This document shows, piece by piece, positions 54,859-62,750 of a stretch of DNA of 64,000 nucleotides. The notes beneath the pieces were generated by a model that did not search any database, was not told the DNA's origin, and worked only from the letters and a program-made list of their open reading frames with translations. Both the position numbers and the translations under genes were made by a program. The first letter of the stretch is position 1, and the number at the start of each line of letters is the position of its first letter. The stretch spans positions 1,736,001 to 1,800,000 of the forward strand of contig OZ244887.1 in assembly GCA_965221415.1 (NCBI GenBank). The letters run 5' to 3'. The stretch is from UBA8337 sp965221415. GTDB lineage: Bacteria > Pseudomonadota > Alphaproteobacteria > RS24.

Positions 54859-54884
54859 TATACTCTATATATGCACTCTATATC
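54859..54884 (-). repeat. AT-rich tandem repeat, copy A
   Basis: On the minus strand GATATAGAGTG (54874-54884) is followed by CATATATAGAGTATA (54859-54873), the latter identical to copy B near 53745. It lies between the DUF1329 stop and the YCF48 start, about 80-105 bases before the latter, a plausible regulatory position. Confidence 0.5.
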
Positions 54885-54887
54885 CGA

Positions 54888-56249
54888 TTAACGCCCAAGC
54901 CGACGAATGCTCGACGGCGTATAGCGTTTGGCATCCAAATGTGCCGCGTCAAAATCAATCGGCTTCTCCTCATTAATCAGCCCCAACATCAAATACCGCC
55001 CAACCACCAAATCATAAACCGTATCGCCCGAGCCACCACACAAAGGCAACTCATACTGCACCCCACCGCCCAGCTCCTGAACACGCCAAAGCTGACCACG
55101 ACCATCATAAATCTCCGTCGCCACTATGCCCTTCGTGTCCTCGTCAATATAAAATACGCGCTTAGCATACACATGGCGAAAGTTCTCCTTCAACGTGCCA
55201 ACAACCTCCCAAACACGGTGCTTCTCATACCGCATCAGGCTCGGGTTCGCATGCTTCTTGCCAACCAACTCGCTATACGGCGCCAGCACACGGCGGTAAT
55301 TATTATACGCAATAAACTTCTCGCTGCGACCCCGCATCGTCCAATCAAACCTATCCGGCGCACCATTATAACCACCAAAACTATCCGACGTCGTAATGCC
55401 ATCGCTATTCGTGCCCGGATTATCATACGCAATCGTCGGCGCACGCCGCACACGCCGCGTACCCGGACTATACGTCCACGCACGACGCGACTCCACCGCC
55501 ATGTTCAACGTCTCCTGAACCAACACAACAAATCCCGCCGAACGCGCCGGCGCCTTCGTCTGCAAAAGATACAAAATCGACACGTTCTCAAGATCCTTCG
55601 CCGACGACTTCTGCGGGTCAGACCAACGCAAAATCGCATCATCATGCACCGTAATCTCGTAATGGTCGCCCGTCTGATTGACCGGAATAGCCGTAAACTG
55701 TCGCTGCAACTTGTAACCGCGATAACGCAACGTATGATTCCAAACAATCTCCAAACCATTATTCGGAATAGGAAACGGCGAGGCCATAATCGCCTTCTCC
55801 ACGCCATTGCCATCGGCCACCAACTCGCCCGTCATCGCATTCTTCACCGCAGCCTTATAAACATGCGCAGGCTGAGCACACGAACGCCGCGTCGGGTAAA
55901 CATCCATAAAATAAGTGCTATAACGCTCCATCAACGCCTTCTGGCCGCGCGTGATAAACGCATCATATTTAGCCGCATTCGTCGCATCAATCCGAAACAA
56001 CGGCTTGTCACCACTAAACGGGTCGGGCAAATGCTTGCCCGCCTCATAGCCAATGCCCTTCGGCGGCGATGTAATACCGCCCGTCCACGCAGGAATAGAG
56101 CCATCCGCATTGCCACCCCGCTCAGACCCCAACGGCGTCAAGTCCTCGCTGAGGCGGGCGACTTGCTCAGGCGGCACTTTGGCCATAGCGGGCAAAATCA
56201 AGAAAACACTGAAGAAAATACTCGATAGAATGATTGGCAACGCACGCAT
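54888..56249 (-). CDS. DUF1329 protein (copy 2), secreted
   Basis: A 453-residue paralogue of the protein at 49121-50515, sharing FPIPNNGLEIVWNHTLRYRG, YSPGTRRVRRAPTIAYDNP and the C-terminus SIRRLGR. A signal peptide (IFFSVFLILPAMAKVP) is present. The start at MRALPIIL (56249) follows AGGAGAG; a longer frame lacks support. Two copies flanking the DUF1302 and YCF48 genes suggest two periplasmic carriers or a heteromer. Confidence 0.88.
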   Translation of the reverse strand: MRALPIILSSIFFSVFLILPAMAKVPPEQVARLSEDLTPLGSERGGNADGSIPAWTGGITSPPKGIGYEAGKHLPDPFSGDKPLFRIDATNAAKYDAFITRGQKALMERYSTYFMDVYPTRRSCAQPAHVYKAAVKNAMTGELVADGNGVEKAIMASPFPIPNNGLEIVWNHTLRYRGYKLQRQFTAIPVNQTGDHYEITVHDDAILRWSDPQKSSAKDLENVSILYLLQTKAPARSAGFVVLVQETLNMAVESRRAWTYSPGTRRVRRAPTIAYDNPGTNSDGITTSDSFGGYNGAPDRFDWTMRGRSEKFIAYNNYRRVLAPYSELVGKKHANPSLMRYEKHRVWEVVGTLKENFRHVYAKRVFYIDEDTKGIVATEIYDGRGQLWRVQELGGGVQYELPLCGGSGDTVYDLVVGRYLMLGLINEEKPIDFDAAHLDAKRYTPSSIRRLGR

Positions 56250-56403
56250 GGATGTCTCTCCTGTTTCTGTCAAAAGACAAAACCACAGATTGTGCGTGTC
56301 TGCAATAAAAACGCCACCGCACCCGCATTTTATGCGCAATTTTACGCTGGACAAAAACCGCGTGTTTGTCTAGGAAAAATGTCTAGAAAAAACCTCCAAC
56401 AAA

Positions 56404-56479
56404 GCCGCTTTAGCTCAGTTGGTAGAGCACATCATTCGTAATGATGGGGTCAGGTGTTCGAATCACCTAAGCGGCACCA
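56404..56479 (+). tRNA. tRNA-Thr (anticodon CGT)
   Basis: A complete cloverleaf: acceptor stem GCCGCTT/AAGCGGC is perfect, D-arm AGCTCAGTTGGTAGAGC, anticodon stem CATCA/TGATG with loop TTCGTAA, T-arm with GTTCGAATC, discriminator A and an encoded CCA. The anticodon CGT reads ACG (Thr). A weak promoter-like pair TGGACA-17-TAGGAA lies at 56348-56376. No duplicated tRNA end (attachment site) was found nearby. Confidence 0.96.
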
Positions 56480-56620
56480 TTTTTCACTTCGCGTTTAGAA
56501 CAACGCGACCACAAATTGATATTATGATGAATATTTGCATGGATTAAATCCCGCTAAGTATGTTAGCTTTGATTTAGTTTTTGACACTTAGGTTTTTACT
56601 TTCAATCTTCAGGAGATACT

Positions 56621-57010
56621 ATGAAACCTCTCATTATCGTCGCACTAGCTGCAACCCTAGCTGGCTGTGCCATCTACCCAACAGCCGAGCAAGAAGCTAG
56701 CGCAGACTATGGATTCCAGCCAACCCAAGGACAATGTAGGGAACTAGCTGAGCAAGCTGTTCGTTCTCGACTTAAAGACCCTTACTCAGCTAAAATTAGT
56801 TTTGGTCAATGCAGAAAGGGCTACATCTGGGATGATTTTCCTCCGCATAATAACCATGAATTTGGCTTTGTCCAAGTTGGCACTGTCAATGCTAAAAATG
56901 GTTTTGGGGCATATACTGGTGATGTAACATTCAAAGTCCACATAAAAAATGGCGTTGTTACAACTACTGCAATTCCGCCTAGCACTATCCGTATGATTGT
57001 AATTAAATAG
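56621..57010 (+). CDS. Small putative lipoprotein, orphan
   Basis: A 129-residue protein with a lipoprotein signal (LAATLAGC, Cys16 as lipidation site). The mature part contains ELAEQAVRSRLKDPYSAKISFG, a pattern seen in some uncharacterised lipoproteins with a DPxSAK motif, and is beta-rich to the end. An AGGAG site precedes the ATG. The gene and its flanks are more AT-rich than the neighbours and lie next to the tRNA, so acquisition by transfer is possible. The function is unknown. Confidence 0.75.
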   Translation: MKPLIIVALAATLAGCAIYPTAEQEASADYGFQPTQGQCRELAEQAVRSRLKDPYSAKISFGQCRKGYIWDDFPPHNNHEFGFVQVGTVNAKNGFGAYTGDVTFKVHIKNGVVTTTAIPPSTIRMIVIK

Positions 57011-57052
57011 GGATATATTGTCTAACCAACATCTTATAACTACGCTTGGCGT

Positions 57053-58441
57053 TTAGCTAGAAAGAGCGGCGGGTGCGTCCATATCTTGCGCCGCCAAAGC
57101 CGCCCGTCCCCGCACCCCATCAGAGGGCGCGCGCCAAACCACCCCATCCAATTTGCCCGTCACCGGACAAATCGCCTGCCATTGCTCAAGCCGCATGCCG
57201 CCCGCCATCCATCCCGCCTCGAGCGGGGCGCGGCGGGCTTTGTCCTGCCAATATTGCGCGTCGGCCATGTTATGAAGCCCCGCTTCGGCCTCGCCAAGCA
57301 GGGCGCACAGGCGGCGCGACATCTCTTCTTGGTCTTTTTCTAAATGAGGTTTCAGCAAAAGCTGTGCGACCTGCCACCGCTCGTCATCAAGTGCGACCCG
57401 CGCACGCAGGACAAGCGCTTCTAAATGGTCTTTATGTTTGCCGATAAAATGCGACAGGGCGCGTTGGCGACCCGCGAGCGGTTGGCCATCATGGCACGCG
57501 ACCCACGCGCGCGCCAATTCAGCATGCGGGGCTTTCGCCCATGCCACGCGCAAAATACGCCGCGCTTTTTTTAAGTTGCCGCCCCGTGCCTGTAATTGTG
57601 CCGCAAGCGTAATCGCTGGCACAAACCCCGCATCAGCCGCAACCGCTTGTTCGGCTTTTTTGGCGGCTAATAGTGCATCACCCAAACTATCGGGCGCATC
57701 ACGCGCCAACAGGCTGTGCGCTTCCGCCAGACATAAAACAGCGCGGCGGCGTTTGACATCTGCCCGCGTTCGACCCGCCCGCGACCACCGCCGCAGCCAC
57801 GCTCGCGCGGCCTCCCAATCCTCAATTTGTACCGCCAACGTCATCAGACCATCCAACGCCCAAACCGTTTTTGGGGCTAACTCCAAAACCTGCAACGCAT
57901 ACGCTCCCGCCATCTCAGCATCGCCTGCTTTGTGGGATATGTAATATAGACCCTCCAACCCCAACACTTTTTGCGTCAATGTGGTGGCGGGCGCGAGCAG
58001 CGCACGATAATCCGCCGCCGCCGCGTCATCGCGGCCATCGAGCAGTGCCGCTTGCGCCGCCATCAGACGCGGCAACCCGCCATGCGGTAATTTTTGACGC
58101 GCCAATTCGCTCGCCTGACTGGCCGCTGCACCATCGCCACGCGCCAACGCCATGAGCGCCTTGGCCAGTGCCGCCTCGCCATCGCGGCGCTTGGCTTGCG
58201 CCCGCGCTGCCTTGAGACGCTGCGGCAGACGATAGATAAATTGTATCAGCGCGAACCCTGCCAAACCAACCACCAGACAGGCAAATCCAAAGCCGACCAA
58301 ATGCGATAATTTCGTCTCGACCAAATAACCCGATAGGGTGATATGCACCGTGCCAGACAAGTTCGCCATCCACGCGGCCAACATAGCGGCCAGAGCCAAC
58401 AGCCCAAAACCTACCCCGACCCGTATCGCCCCGCCCATCAT
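57053..58441 (-). CDS. hemY: HemY-like TPR membrane protein
   Basis: A 462-residue protein with two N-terminal helices (residues 8-28 and 44-68) and a TPR-like alpha-helical body (AALAKALMALARGDGAAASQ; AQAALLDGRDDAAAADYRALL). This is the proteobacterial HemY layout found after hemD; its exact task in heme synthesis is unclear. It is not the HemY-type protoporphyrinogen oxidase of Gram-positives. It overlaps the upstream mitofilin-like gene by four bases. Confidence 0.85.
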   Translation of the reverse strand: MMGGAIRVGVGFGLLALAAMLAAWMANLSGTVHITLSGYLVETKLSHLVGFGFACLVVGLAGFALIQFIYRLPQRLKAARAQAKRRDGEAALAKALMALARGDGAAASQASELARQKLPHGGLPRLMAAQAALLDGRDDAAAADYRALLAPATTLTQKVLGLEGLYYISHKAGDAEMAGAYALQVLELAPKTVWALDGLMTLAVQIEDWEAARAWLRRWSRAGRTRADVKRRRAVLCLAEAHSLLARDAPDSLGDALLAAKKAEQAVAADAGFVPAITLAAQLQARGGNLKKARRILRVAWAKAPHAELARAWVACHDGQPLAGRQRALSHFIGKHKDHLEALVLRARVALDDERWQVAQLLLKPHLEKDQEEMSRRLCALLGEAEAGLHNMADAQYWQDKARRAPLEAGWMAGGMRLEQWQAICPVTGKLDGVVWRAPSDGVRGRAALAAQDMDAPAALSS

Positions 58442-59445
58442 AAGCCCGATGCTTCCATGAACTCAGTCCGCAAAATCGCCATTAACGGGGCTATGTCGTG
58501 AAGCGTGCGCAAATCGGTATAGAGCGTGTGCAGTTTTGTGCGCAGCGGGTCAACTGCATCATCTGTCTGGTCGACATCGAGGCGTATAATCGTCGTCTGC
58601 ACGCGCAAGCGCGCGGTCTGAAAATCGCCAATCAATATGGCTTGGTGGATGGCTTGTAAATCGTCGCCCACACCGAGCGTGTCGGGCGGCACAGCTTCGA
58701 TGGTCAGCAGCCCGCCCGCATATTTGTGCGCCCATTGCAGCATGGCGGGCATAGGTGATGGAGGAGAGGGCGCGGATGGCGCGACACCAGAAAGCGACGC
58801 AAGCAACGCCGCGCTTTGCGCCCGTAAACGCGCAGGCGATGGCACACCGACTGGCGCATGCACAGCAAGCACAGCGACTTGCGTAGGTGTCAGCACATTT
58901 TTTAACGCGCCCTCTTTTAGTAAACCAGAAAAAGGCGCACCCTCTTGCAGCCGAATGAATAAATCCGCCAGCACCGCGCGCTGTTCATCTTGTTCATTCG
59001 GCTCTGGCGATGCGCCGATATTTTGCTGCGCTTCGGCCAAGGCGGCTTGGGTCGCGGCCAGCGATTGCTCCGCCACGCGCTTTGCATGGGTTGCTTCTGC
59101 CAACGCGGCCGTCAGCGTCTCGATAGTTTTGCTCTGGTCTTTATAGAGCGCAGAAGATTCTGGCTCACTTATACTATCCAAATCGGGCGAGGGTGCGTCC
59201 TGCTGCCACAACTCAGATAGGCGGTCAGATATTTGCAAAAAATCCGTATCGCGCACCTGCCAAAAAGCAACGCCCGCACCCGTCACCACAACCACGACAA
59301 TCAGCACACTCAAGACACGGCGCAGCCATGCCCGCGCACCCTGCCCATCACCATGGTCAATAAGCGGCGGCATGCGCAGCCTGTCGCCAGCCTCATCAGA
59401 TGGGGCTTTATCAGTCTTATTCGAGAGCCGTTCACGCATCCGCAA
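58438..59445 (-). CDS. Mitofilin-like membrane protein of the hem cluster
   Basis: A 335-residue protein with one helix near residues 42-64, a coiled-coil-like Ala/Glu segment around 105-145 (TLTAALAEATHAKRVAEQ) and an alpha-helical C-terminal part. This matches the alphaproteobacterial mitofilin/Mic60-type protein encoded between hemD and hemY. In those bacteria it is linked to inner-membrane organisation. Sequence conservation is low, so the call rests on layout and gene order. Confidence 0.7.
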   Translation of the reverse strand: MRMRERLSNKTDKAPSDEAGDRLRMPPLIDHGDGQGARAWLRRVLSVLIVVVVVTGAGVAFWQVRDTDFLQISDRLSELWQQDAPSPDLDSISEPESSALYKDQSKTIETLTAALAEATHAKRVAEQSLAATQAALAEAQQNIGASPEPNEQDEQRAVLADLFIRLQEGAPFSGLLKEGALKNVLTPTQVAVLAVHAPVGVPSPARLRAQSAALLASLSGVAPSAPSPPSPMPAMLQWAHKYAGGLLTIEAVPPDTLGVGDDLQAIHQAILIGDFQTARLRVQTTIIRLDVDQTDDAVDPLRTKLHTLYTDLRTLHDIAPLMAILRTEFMEASGL

Positions 59446-59454
59446 ACTATGCCT

Positions 59455-60201
59455 TTATTCGGTTTTCTTGGCAATTACCCCCGCCAAAGCACGCATTGCA
59501 TCGCCATCGGGACTCACCGCCACACGCGTCTCAAACCCCGCCTCTTGCATGTGCAAAGCCACCGCCGCAGACAAACAATAGGCGTGCGGGGCTATCGGCG
59601 TATCAAGCCCCCTATATAGAGACAAAAATATGTCCGCACTGCGCGGCGAATATAACAACACCGCATCAATCGGCGCTGTCGCATCGCATAGCGCCGCCGC
59701 CGCCAGTCGCGTGAACTCGGTCGCAGGCTGCGCATGATATAAAACCGCCTTAACGGTCGCAATATCGGCCGCCGCCAAAAGCCCCGCCAAATCACCCGCC
59801 GTCTCGCGCCCCGCAATATGCAAAATCGGGGCTGCTTGGGCGGGGGGGTCAGTGGTGGCGCAAATCAACGCGGCCAGACTTTTTACATCACCCGCCGCCT
59901 GACGAATATCCGGCCAGCCGAGCTGCGCCAACGCCGCCGCCGTCTGCGAACCGACCGCATAAGCCGGCTTTGTCGCCCATATTTTATATGCCACTTCATC
60001 GTGCAACCGCGCCGCAAGCGCGCGCACCCCATTCGCACTGGTCAGCGCCAACGCACCGATAGTCGCCGCATCGGGCAGTGGCGTATCATTGGCCTCGATA
60101 TGAATAAGCGGCGAGACGATAACATCATGACCCTGCACCGCAAGCTGCTCCGCCAAGGGCATCGCATCGGCAATCGGGCGCGTGACCAGCAACCGCATCA
60201 A
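59455..60201 (-). CDS. hemD: Uroporphyrinogen-III synthase
   Basis: Cyclises hydroxymethylbilane to uroporphyrinogen III. The 248-residue protein begins MMRLLVTRPIADAMPLAEQL and has ALTSANGVRAL and PILHIAGRETAGDL, the weak but usual landmarks. It overlaps hemC by four bases. The family is poorly conserved; position after hemC makes the call firm. Confidence 0.92.
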   Translation of the reverse strand: MMRLLVTRPIADAMPLAEQLAVQGHDVIVSPLIHIEANDTPLPDAATIGALALTSANGVRALAARLHDEVAYKIWATKPAYAVGSQTAAALAQLGWPDIRQAAGDVKSLAALICATTDPPAQAAPILHIAGRETAGDLAGLLAAADIATVKAVLYHAQPATEFTRLAAAALCDATAPIDAVLLYSPRSADIFLSLYRGLDTPIAPHAYCLSAAVALHMQEAGFETRVAVSPDGDAMRALAGVIAKKTE

Positions 60202-61136
60202 CGCACCAAATGCGGCGCACGTTGGCGCAAATCTTCGGCTAATGCCCGACCGACCCTATCGGCATCGGCGCGCGCGCCTTCAAGCTGCCCCTCGACCGCC
60301 TCCTTGCCATCATCGCTGAGCAACCGCCCCGTCAGACTAATTTTTCCCCCCTGCAGTGTCGCATGCGCCGCAATCGGGGTGCGGCACGAGCCATCCAAAG
60401 CGTTCAAAAAAACCCGCTCCGCCGTGACACACGCCGCCGTATCAGCGCAATGCACCGCAGCCAACCAATCGCGCATAGCCGTGTCCGCCGTGCGATATTG
60501 CACCGCCAACGCACCCTGCCCCGCCGCCGGCAGCATCTCTTGCGGGGCTAATATCGCCGCCCCTTCAGGCATTATCTGCAGCCGATGAAGCCCCGCCGCC
60601 GCCAGCAAAGTAGCGTGCAAATCTTGCGCCTCTAAGCCTGCCATGCGCGTTGCCACATTGCCCCGCAACGGCGCGACATGCAGGTCGGGGCGGGTGTGTA
60701 AAATTTGCGCCTTGCGCCGCAAAGAGGCCGTCCCCACCCGCGCCCCTTCGGGCAAATCAGCCAGACTCGCAAAAGCCAATCCCGCCCGTGGCACCAAAAC
60801 ATCACGCGCATCTTCACGCGGCAAAATCGCGCCCAACGCCAAATCATCAGGCGAGACCGTCGGCAAATCTTTCAGCGAATGCACCGCAAAATTGAGCGTC
60901 CCCTCACGCAACCCCGCTTCAAGCTCTTCGGTAAATAATCCCTTGCCGCCAATATCCGCAAGCGGTGCGTCAAGGCGCACATCGCCTTTCGTGACTATCG
61001 TGGCAAGCTCAATCGTGCTTTCCGCCCAGCCATGCGCCGCGCACAAGGCGGCGGCGACCAATTCGCTTTGGCGCACCGCCAAGGGTGACGCGCGTGTGCC
61101 GAGTGTTAATTGCGGGGGGGTGGGGTGCGATGCCAC
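60198..61136 (-). CDS. hemC: Hydroxymethylbilane synthase (porphobilinogen deaminase)
   Basis: Polymerises four porphobilinogens. The 312-residue protein has LGTRASPLAVRQSE, VHSLKDLPT and the dipyrromethane-binding Cys in LDGSCRTPIAAHA. The start is GTG at 61136 with AAAGGAA upstream. It is the first gene of hemC-hemD-mitofilin-hemY and is divergent from tsaD across 113 bases. Confidence 0.97.
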   Translation of the reverse strand: MASHPTPPQLTLGTRASPLAVRQSELVAAALCAAHGWAESTIELATIVTKGDVRLDAPLADIGGKGLFTEELEAGLREGTLNFAVHSLKDLPTVSPDDLALGAILPREDARDVLVPRAGLAFASLADLPEGARVGTASLRRKAQILHTRPDLHVAPLRGNVATRMAGLEAQDLHATLLAAAGLHRLQIMPEGAAILAPQEMLPAAGQGALAVQYRTADTAMRDWLAAVHCADTAACVTAERVFLNALDGSCRTPIAAHATLQGGKISLTGRLLSDDGKEAVEGQLEGARADADRVGRALAEDLRQRAPHLVR

Positions 61137-61211
61137 GAAACTTTCCTTTAAACTGGCCTCTAAATCTTACGACTATCTCATCTACCAAACATATAAAGTG
61201 ATGGCACTGCG

Positions 61212-61250
61212 TTGACCATAGTATAAGTTAGCCATACTATAATAGTATCA
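61212..61250 (+). promoter_or_regulatory. Promoter for a probably leaderless tsaD message, with inverted repeats
   Basis: TTGACC (61212-61217), 17 bases, then TACTAT (61235-61240); a perfect TATAAT overlaps at 61238-61243. The tsaD ATG begins at 61250, seven bases after TATAAT, and no Shine-Dalgarno sequence fits in between. The message is therefore predicted to be leaderless. ATAGTAT (61219-61225 region), ATACTAT and ATAGTAT repeats overlap the promoter and could bind a regulator. Confidence 0.6.
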
Positions 61251-62386
61251 TGCCCCCGCGCCACATCACTATTTTGGGATTAGAATCAAGCTGCGACGAG
61301 ACCGCCGCCGCCGTGGTGCGCTTGACGCTCGATAAGGATGGCGTGGCCATGCCGTCGGGCGACATTTTGGCCAATGAAGTGCTGAGCCAAATCGATTTGC
61401 ACGCGCCCTATGGCGGGGTCGTGCCCGAGATTGCCGCACGTGCCCATATCAGCCATATGGATAAGCTCGTCGCCCGCGCCCTTGCGAATAGCGAACAAAC
61501 CCTCGATGCGCTCGACGGTATCGCTGCAACCGCCGGCCCCGGCCTTATCGGCGGAGTGCTCATCGGCTTGACCATGGGCAAGGCACTGGCCTTGGCGGCG
61601 CAAAAGCCGTTCATCGGGATTAACCATTTAGAAGGCCACGCCCTGAGCGTTCGGATGACAGAGACGGTCGCGTTTCCCTATTTGCTCCTGCTGGTCTCGG
61701 GCGGGCATTGTCAATTATTGGGGGTCACTGGCTTGGGGCAATATCAAGAGCTCGGCAGCACCCGCGACGACGCGGTCGGCGAAGCCTTTGATAAGGCGGC
61801 CAAGCTCATGTCATTAGGTTATCCGGGCGGCCCAGAGATTGAACGTTGGGCGCGCGATGGCGACGCGCACGCTTACCCGTTGCCACGCCCGCTGCTTGAG
61901 CGCGCTGATTCTTCCCCCGATTCTTTATGTACTTTTTCGTTTTCGGGATTAAAGACCGCCCTGCGCCGACAGGCCGACAGGCTCGCACCGTTAAGCGATG
62001 CGCATGTGCATGATTTAGCAGCCAGCTTCCAAGCCGCCATACTCGACTGCTTGGCCGACCGCAGCATCAATGCGATGGGGATATTTCGCCGCCAGCACAA
62101 CCTTAGTGGCGATATTCCGCTTGTGGTCGCAGGCGGAGTCGCGGCCAATCAAGCCTTGCGCACGCGGCTCGATGCGGCATGCGGCGACCATGGTTATTAT
62201 TTATGCGTGCCGCCGCCAGCTCTATGCACTGATAATGCCGCGATGATTGCGTGGGCAGGAGCTGAGCGCATAGCGGAAGCGCAACAAAGAGTTTGCGCTA
62301 ACCAAGAAGCGAGTGCTGATTCTTCCTTTGATCCCATGGCGACAGAGGCGCGCGCGCGCTGGCCGCTTGCCGAAGTGACGCGCTAA
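61250..62386 (+). CDS. tsaD: tRNA N6-adenosine threonylcarbamoyltransferase TsaD
   Basis: Transfers the threonylcarbamoyl group to A37 of tRNAs, with TsaB and TsaE. The 378-residue ASKHA-fold protein begins ITILGLESSCDETAAAVV and has the metal-binding HLEGH motif near residue 125 and TDNAAMIAWAG near the end. The ATG at 61250 lies just after the promoter. In many alphaproteobacteria gpsA follows directly; here 1.4 kb with an RNA unit and a tetR gene lie between. Confidence 0.96.
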   Translation: MPPRHITILGLESSCDETAAAVVRLTLDKDGVAMPSGDILANEVLSQIDLHAPYGGVVPEIAARAHISHMDKLVARALANSEQTLDALDGIAATAGPGLIGGVLIGLTMGKALALAAQKPFIGINHLEGHALSVRMTETVAFPYLLLLVSGGHCQLLGVTGLGQYQELGSTRDDAVGEAFDKAAKLMSLGYPGGPEIERWARDGDAHAYPLPRPLLERADSSPDSLCTFSFSGLKTALRRQADRLAPLSDAHVHDLAASFQAAILDCLADRSINAMGIFRRQHNLSGDIPLVVAGGVAANQALRTRLDAACGDHGYYLCVPPPALCTDNAAMIAWAGAERIAEAQQRVCANQEASADSSFDPMATEARARWPLAEVTR

Positions 62387-62390
62387 CTGT

Positions 62391-62435
62391 TTTTAAAATA
62401 AAAAGGCCCCGATGAGGGAGGGTCATCGGGGCCTT
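62391..62435 (-). terminator. Rho-independent terminator of the small-ORF/sRNA unit
   Basis: A perfect 13-base stem (62403-62415 with 62423-62435) and seven-base loop, followed on the minus strand by TTTTTATTTT (about 62395-62404). On the plus strand no T run follows, so it serves the minus-strand unit and not tsaD. Confidence 0.85.
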
Positions 62436-62535
62436 GGGTTCGGTCTGGGAGGAGACCGTGGCGAAACCTGTTTGAAGGGGAGGAGGGTTTCGCCAGTGTC
62501 TAATTATTACCCCATAATGCGGCGATAATTAGACG
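62391..62535 (-). ncRNA. Candidate multi-hairpin cuckoo-type small RNA with CU-rich loops
   Basis: Read on the minus strand, four hairpins follow one another: (1) ATAATTAGAC-like 10-base stem, arms 62525-62534 and 62498-62507; (2) nine-base stem, arms 62486-62494 and 62460-62468, loop with CTCCTCCCC; (3) six-base stem, arms 62453-62458 and 62441-62446, with CTCCTCCC across its loop; (4) a perfect 13-base stem, arms 62423-62435 and 62403-62415, loop CCCTCCC. The last is followed by TTTTTATTTT. This fits CcsR/alpha-r14 RNAs, whose loops pair with Shine-Dalgarno sequences. It lies 3' of a small ORF and may be processed from its message. Confidence 0.65.
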
Positions 62536-62651
62536 ATTGCTACGCCTGCGAGTGTTTTGGTCACTAAAGTCAGGCCATAAATAGCAAGGATTCCAGATGC
62601 CACGGCAGGGCCAGTGGCAGCTTTACGGATAAGGGCAATTTTCGTTTTCAT
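62529..62651 (-). CDS. Small hydrophobic peptide of 40 residues, upstream of the candidate sRNA
   Basis: An ATG at 62651 opens a frame of 40 codons: a basic N-terminus (MKTKIALIRKAA) and then a hydrophobic stretch from about residue 14 to the end (GILAIYGLTLVTKTLAGVAIV), so a single-span membrane peptide or signal-like peptide is possible. The ribosome-binding site is weak (TAGAG). Its stop codon lies in the stem of the first hairpin. In known cuckoo RNA loci a small DUF1127 gene occupies this place; this peptide does not show DUF1127 features. Whether it is translated is uncertain. Confidence 0.45.
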   Translation of the reverse strand: MKTKIALIRKAATGPAVASGILAIYGLTLVTKTLAGVAIV

Positions 62652-62744
62652 ATTTTCATCTCTACATTTGGTTCAAATGGCCGTGCGGCCTGTTTACATA
62701 TAAACCCAGTTGGCTCTTTTGGGGCGTTTTGGGTGGTTACACGT

Positions 62745-62750
62745 ATTATA
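62745..62750 (-). promoter_or_regulatory. Probable -10 element of the small-ORF/sRNA unit
   Basis: TATAAT (within CTATATAATACG) on the minus strand, about 95 bases before the small ORF. A -35 is poorly defined (TTGTTT with 19-base spacing). The upstream 190 bases to the tetR stop are strongly AT-rich and hold no other gene. Confidence 0.45.

Noticed and set aside
54939..56228. A 429-codon open frame on the plus strand, rich in Arg, Ile and Asn
   Set aside because: It is antisense to the second DUF1329 gene, which has a signal peptide, a ribosome-binding site and a clear paralogue.
56404..57052. Integrated element using the tRNA-Thr 3' end
   Set aside because: No repeat of the tRNA end, no integrase and only one small gene in the interval.
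62403..62435. Terminator of tsaD
   Set aside because: On the plus strand the stem is followed by GGGTTCGG without a T run; the T run lies on the minus-strand side.
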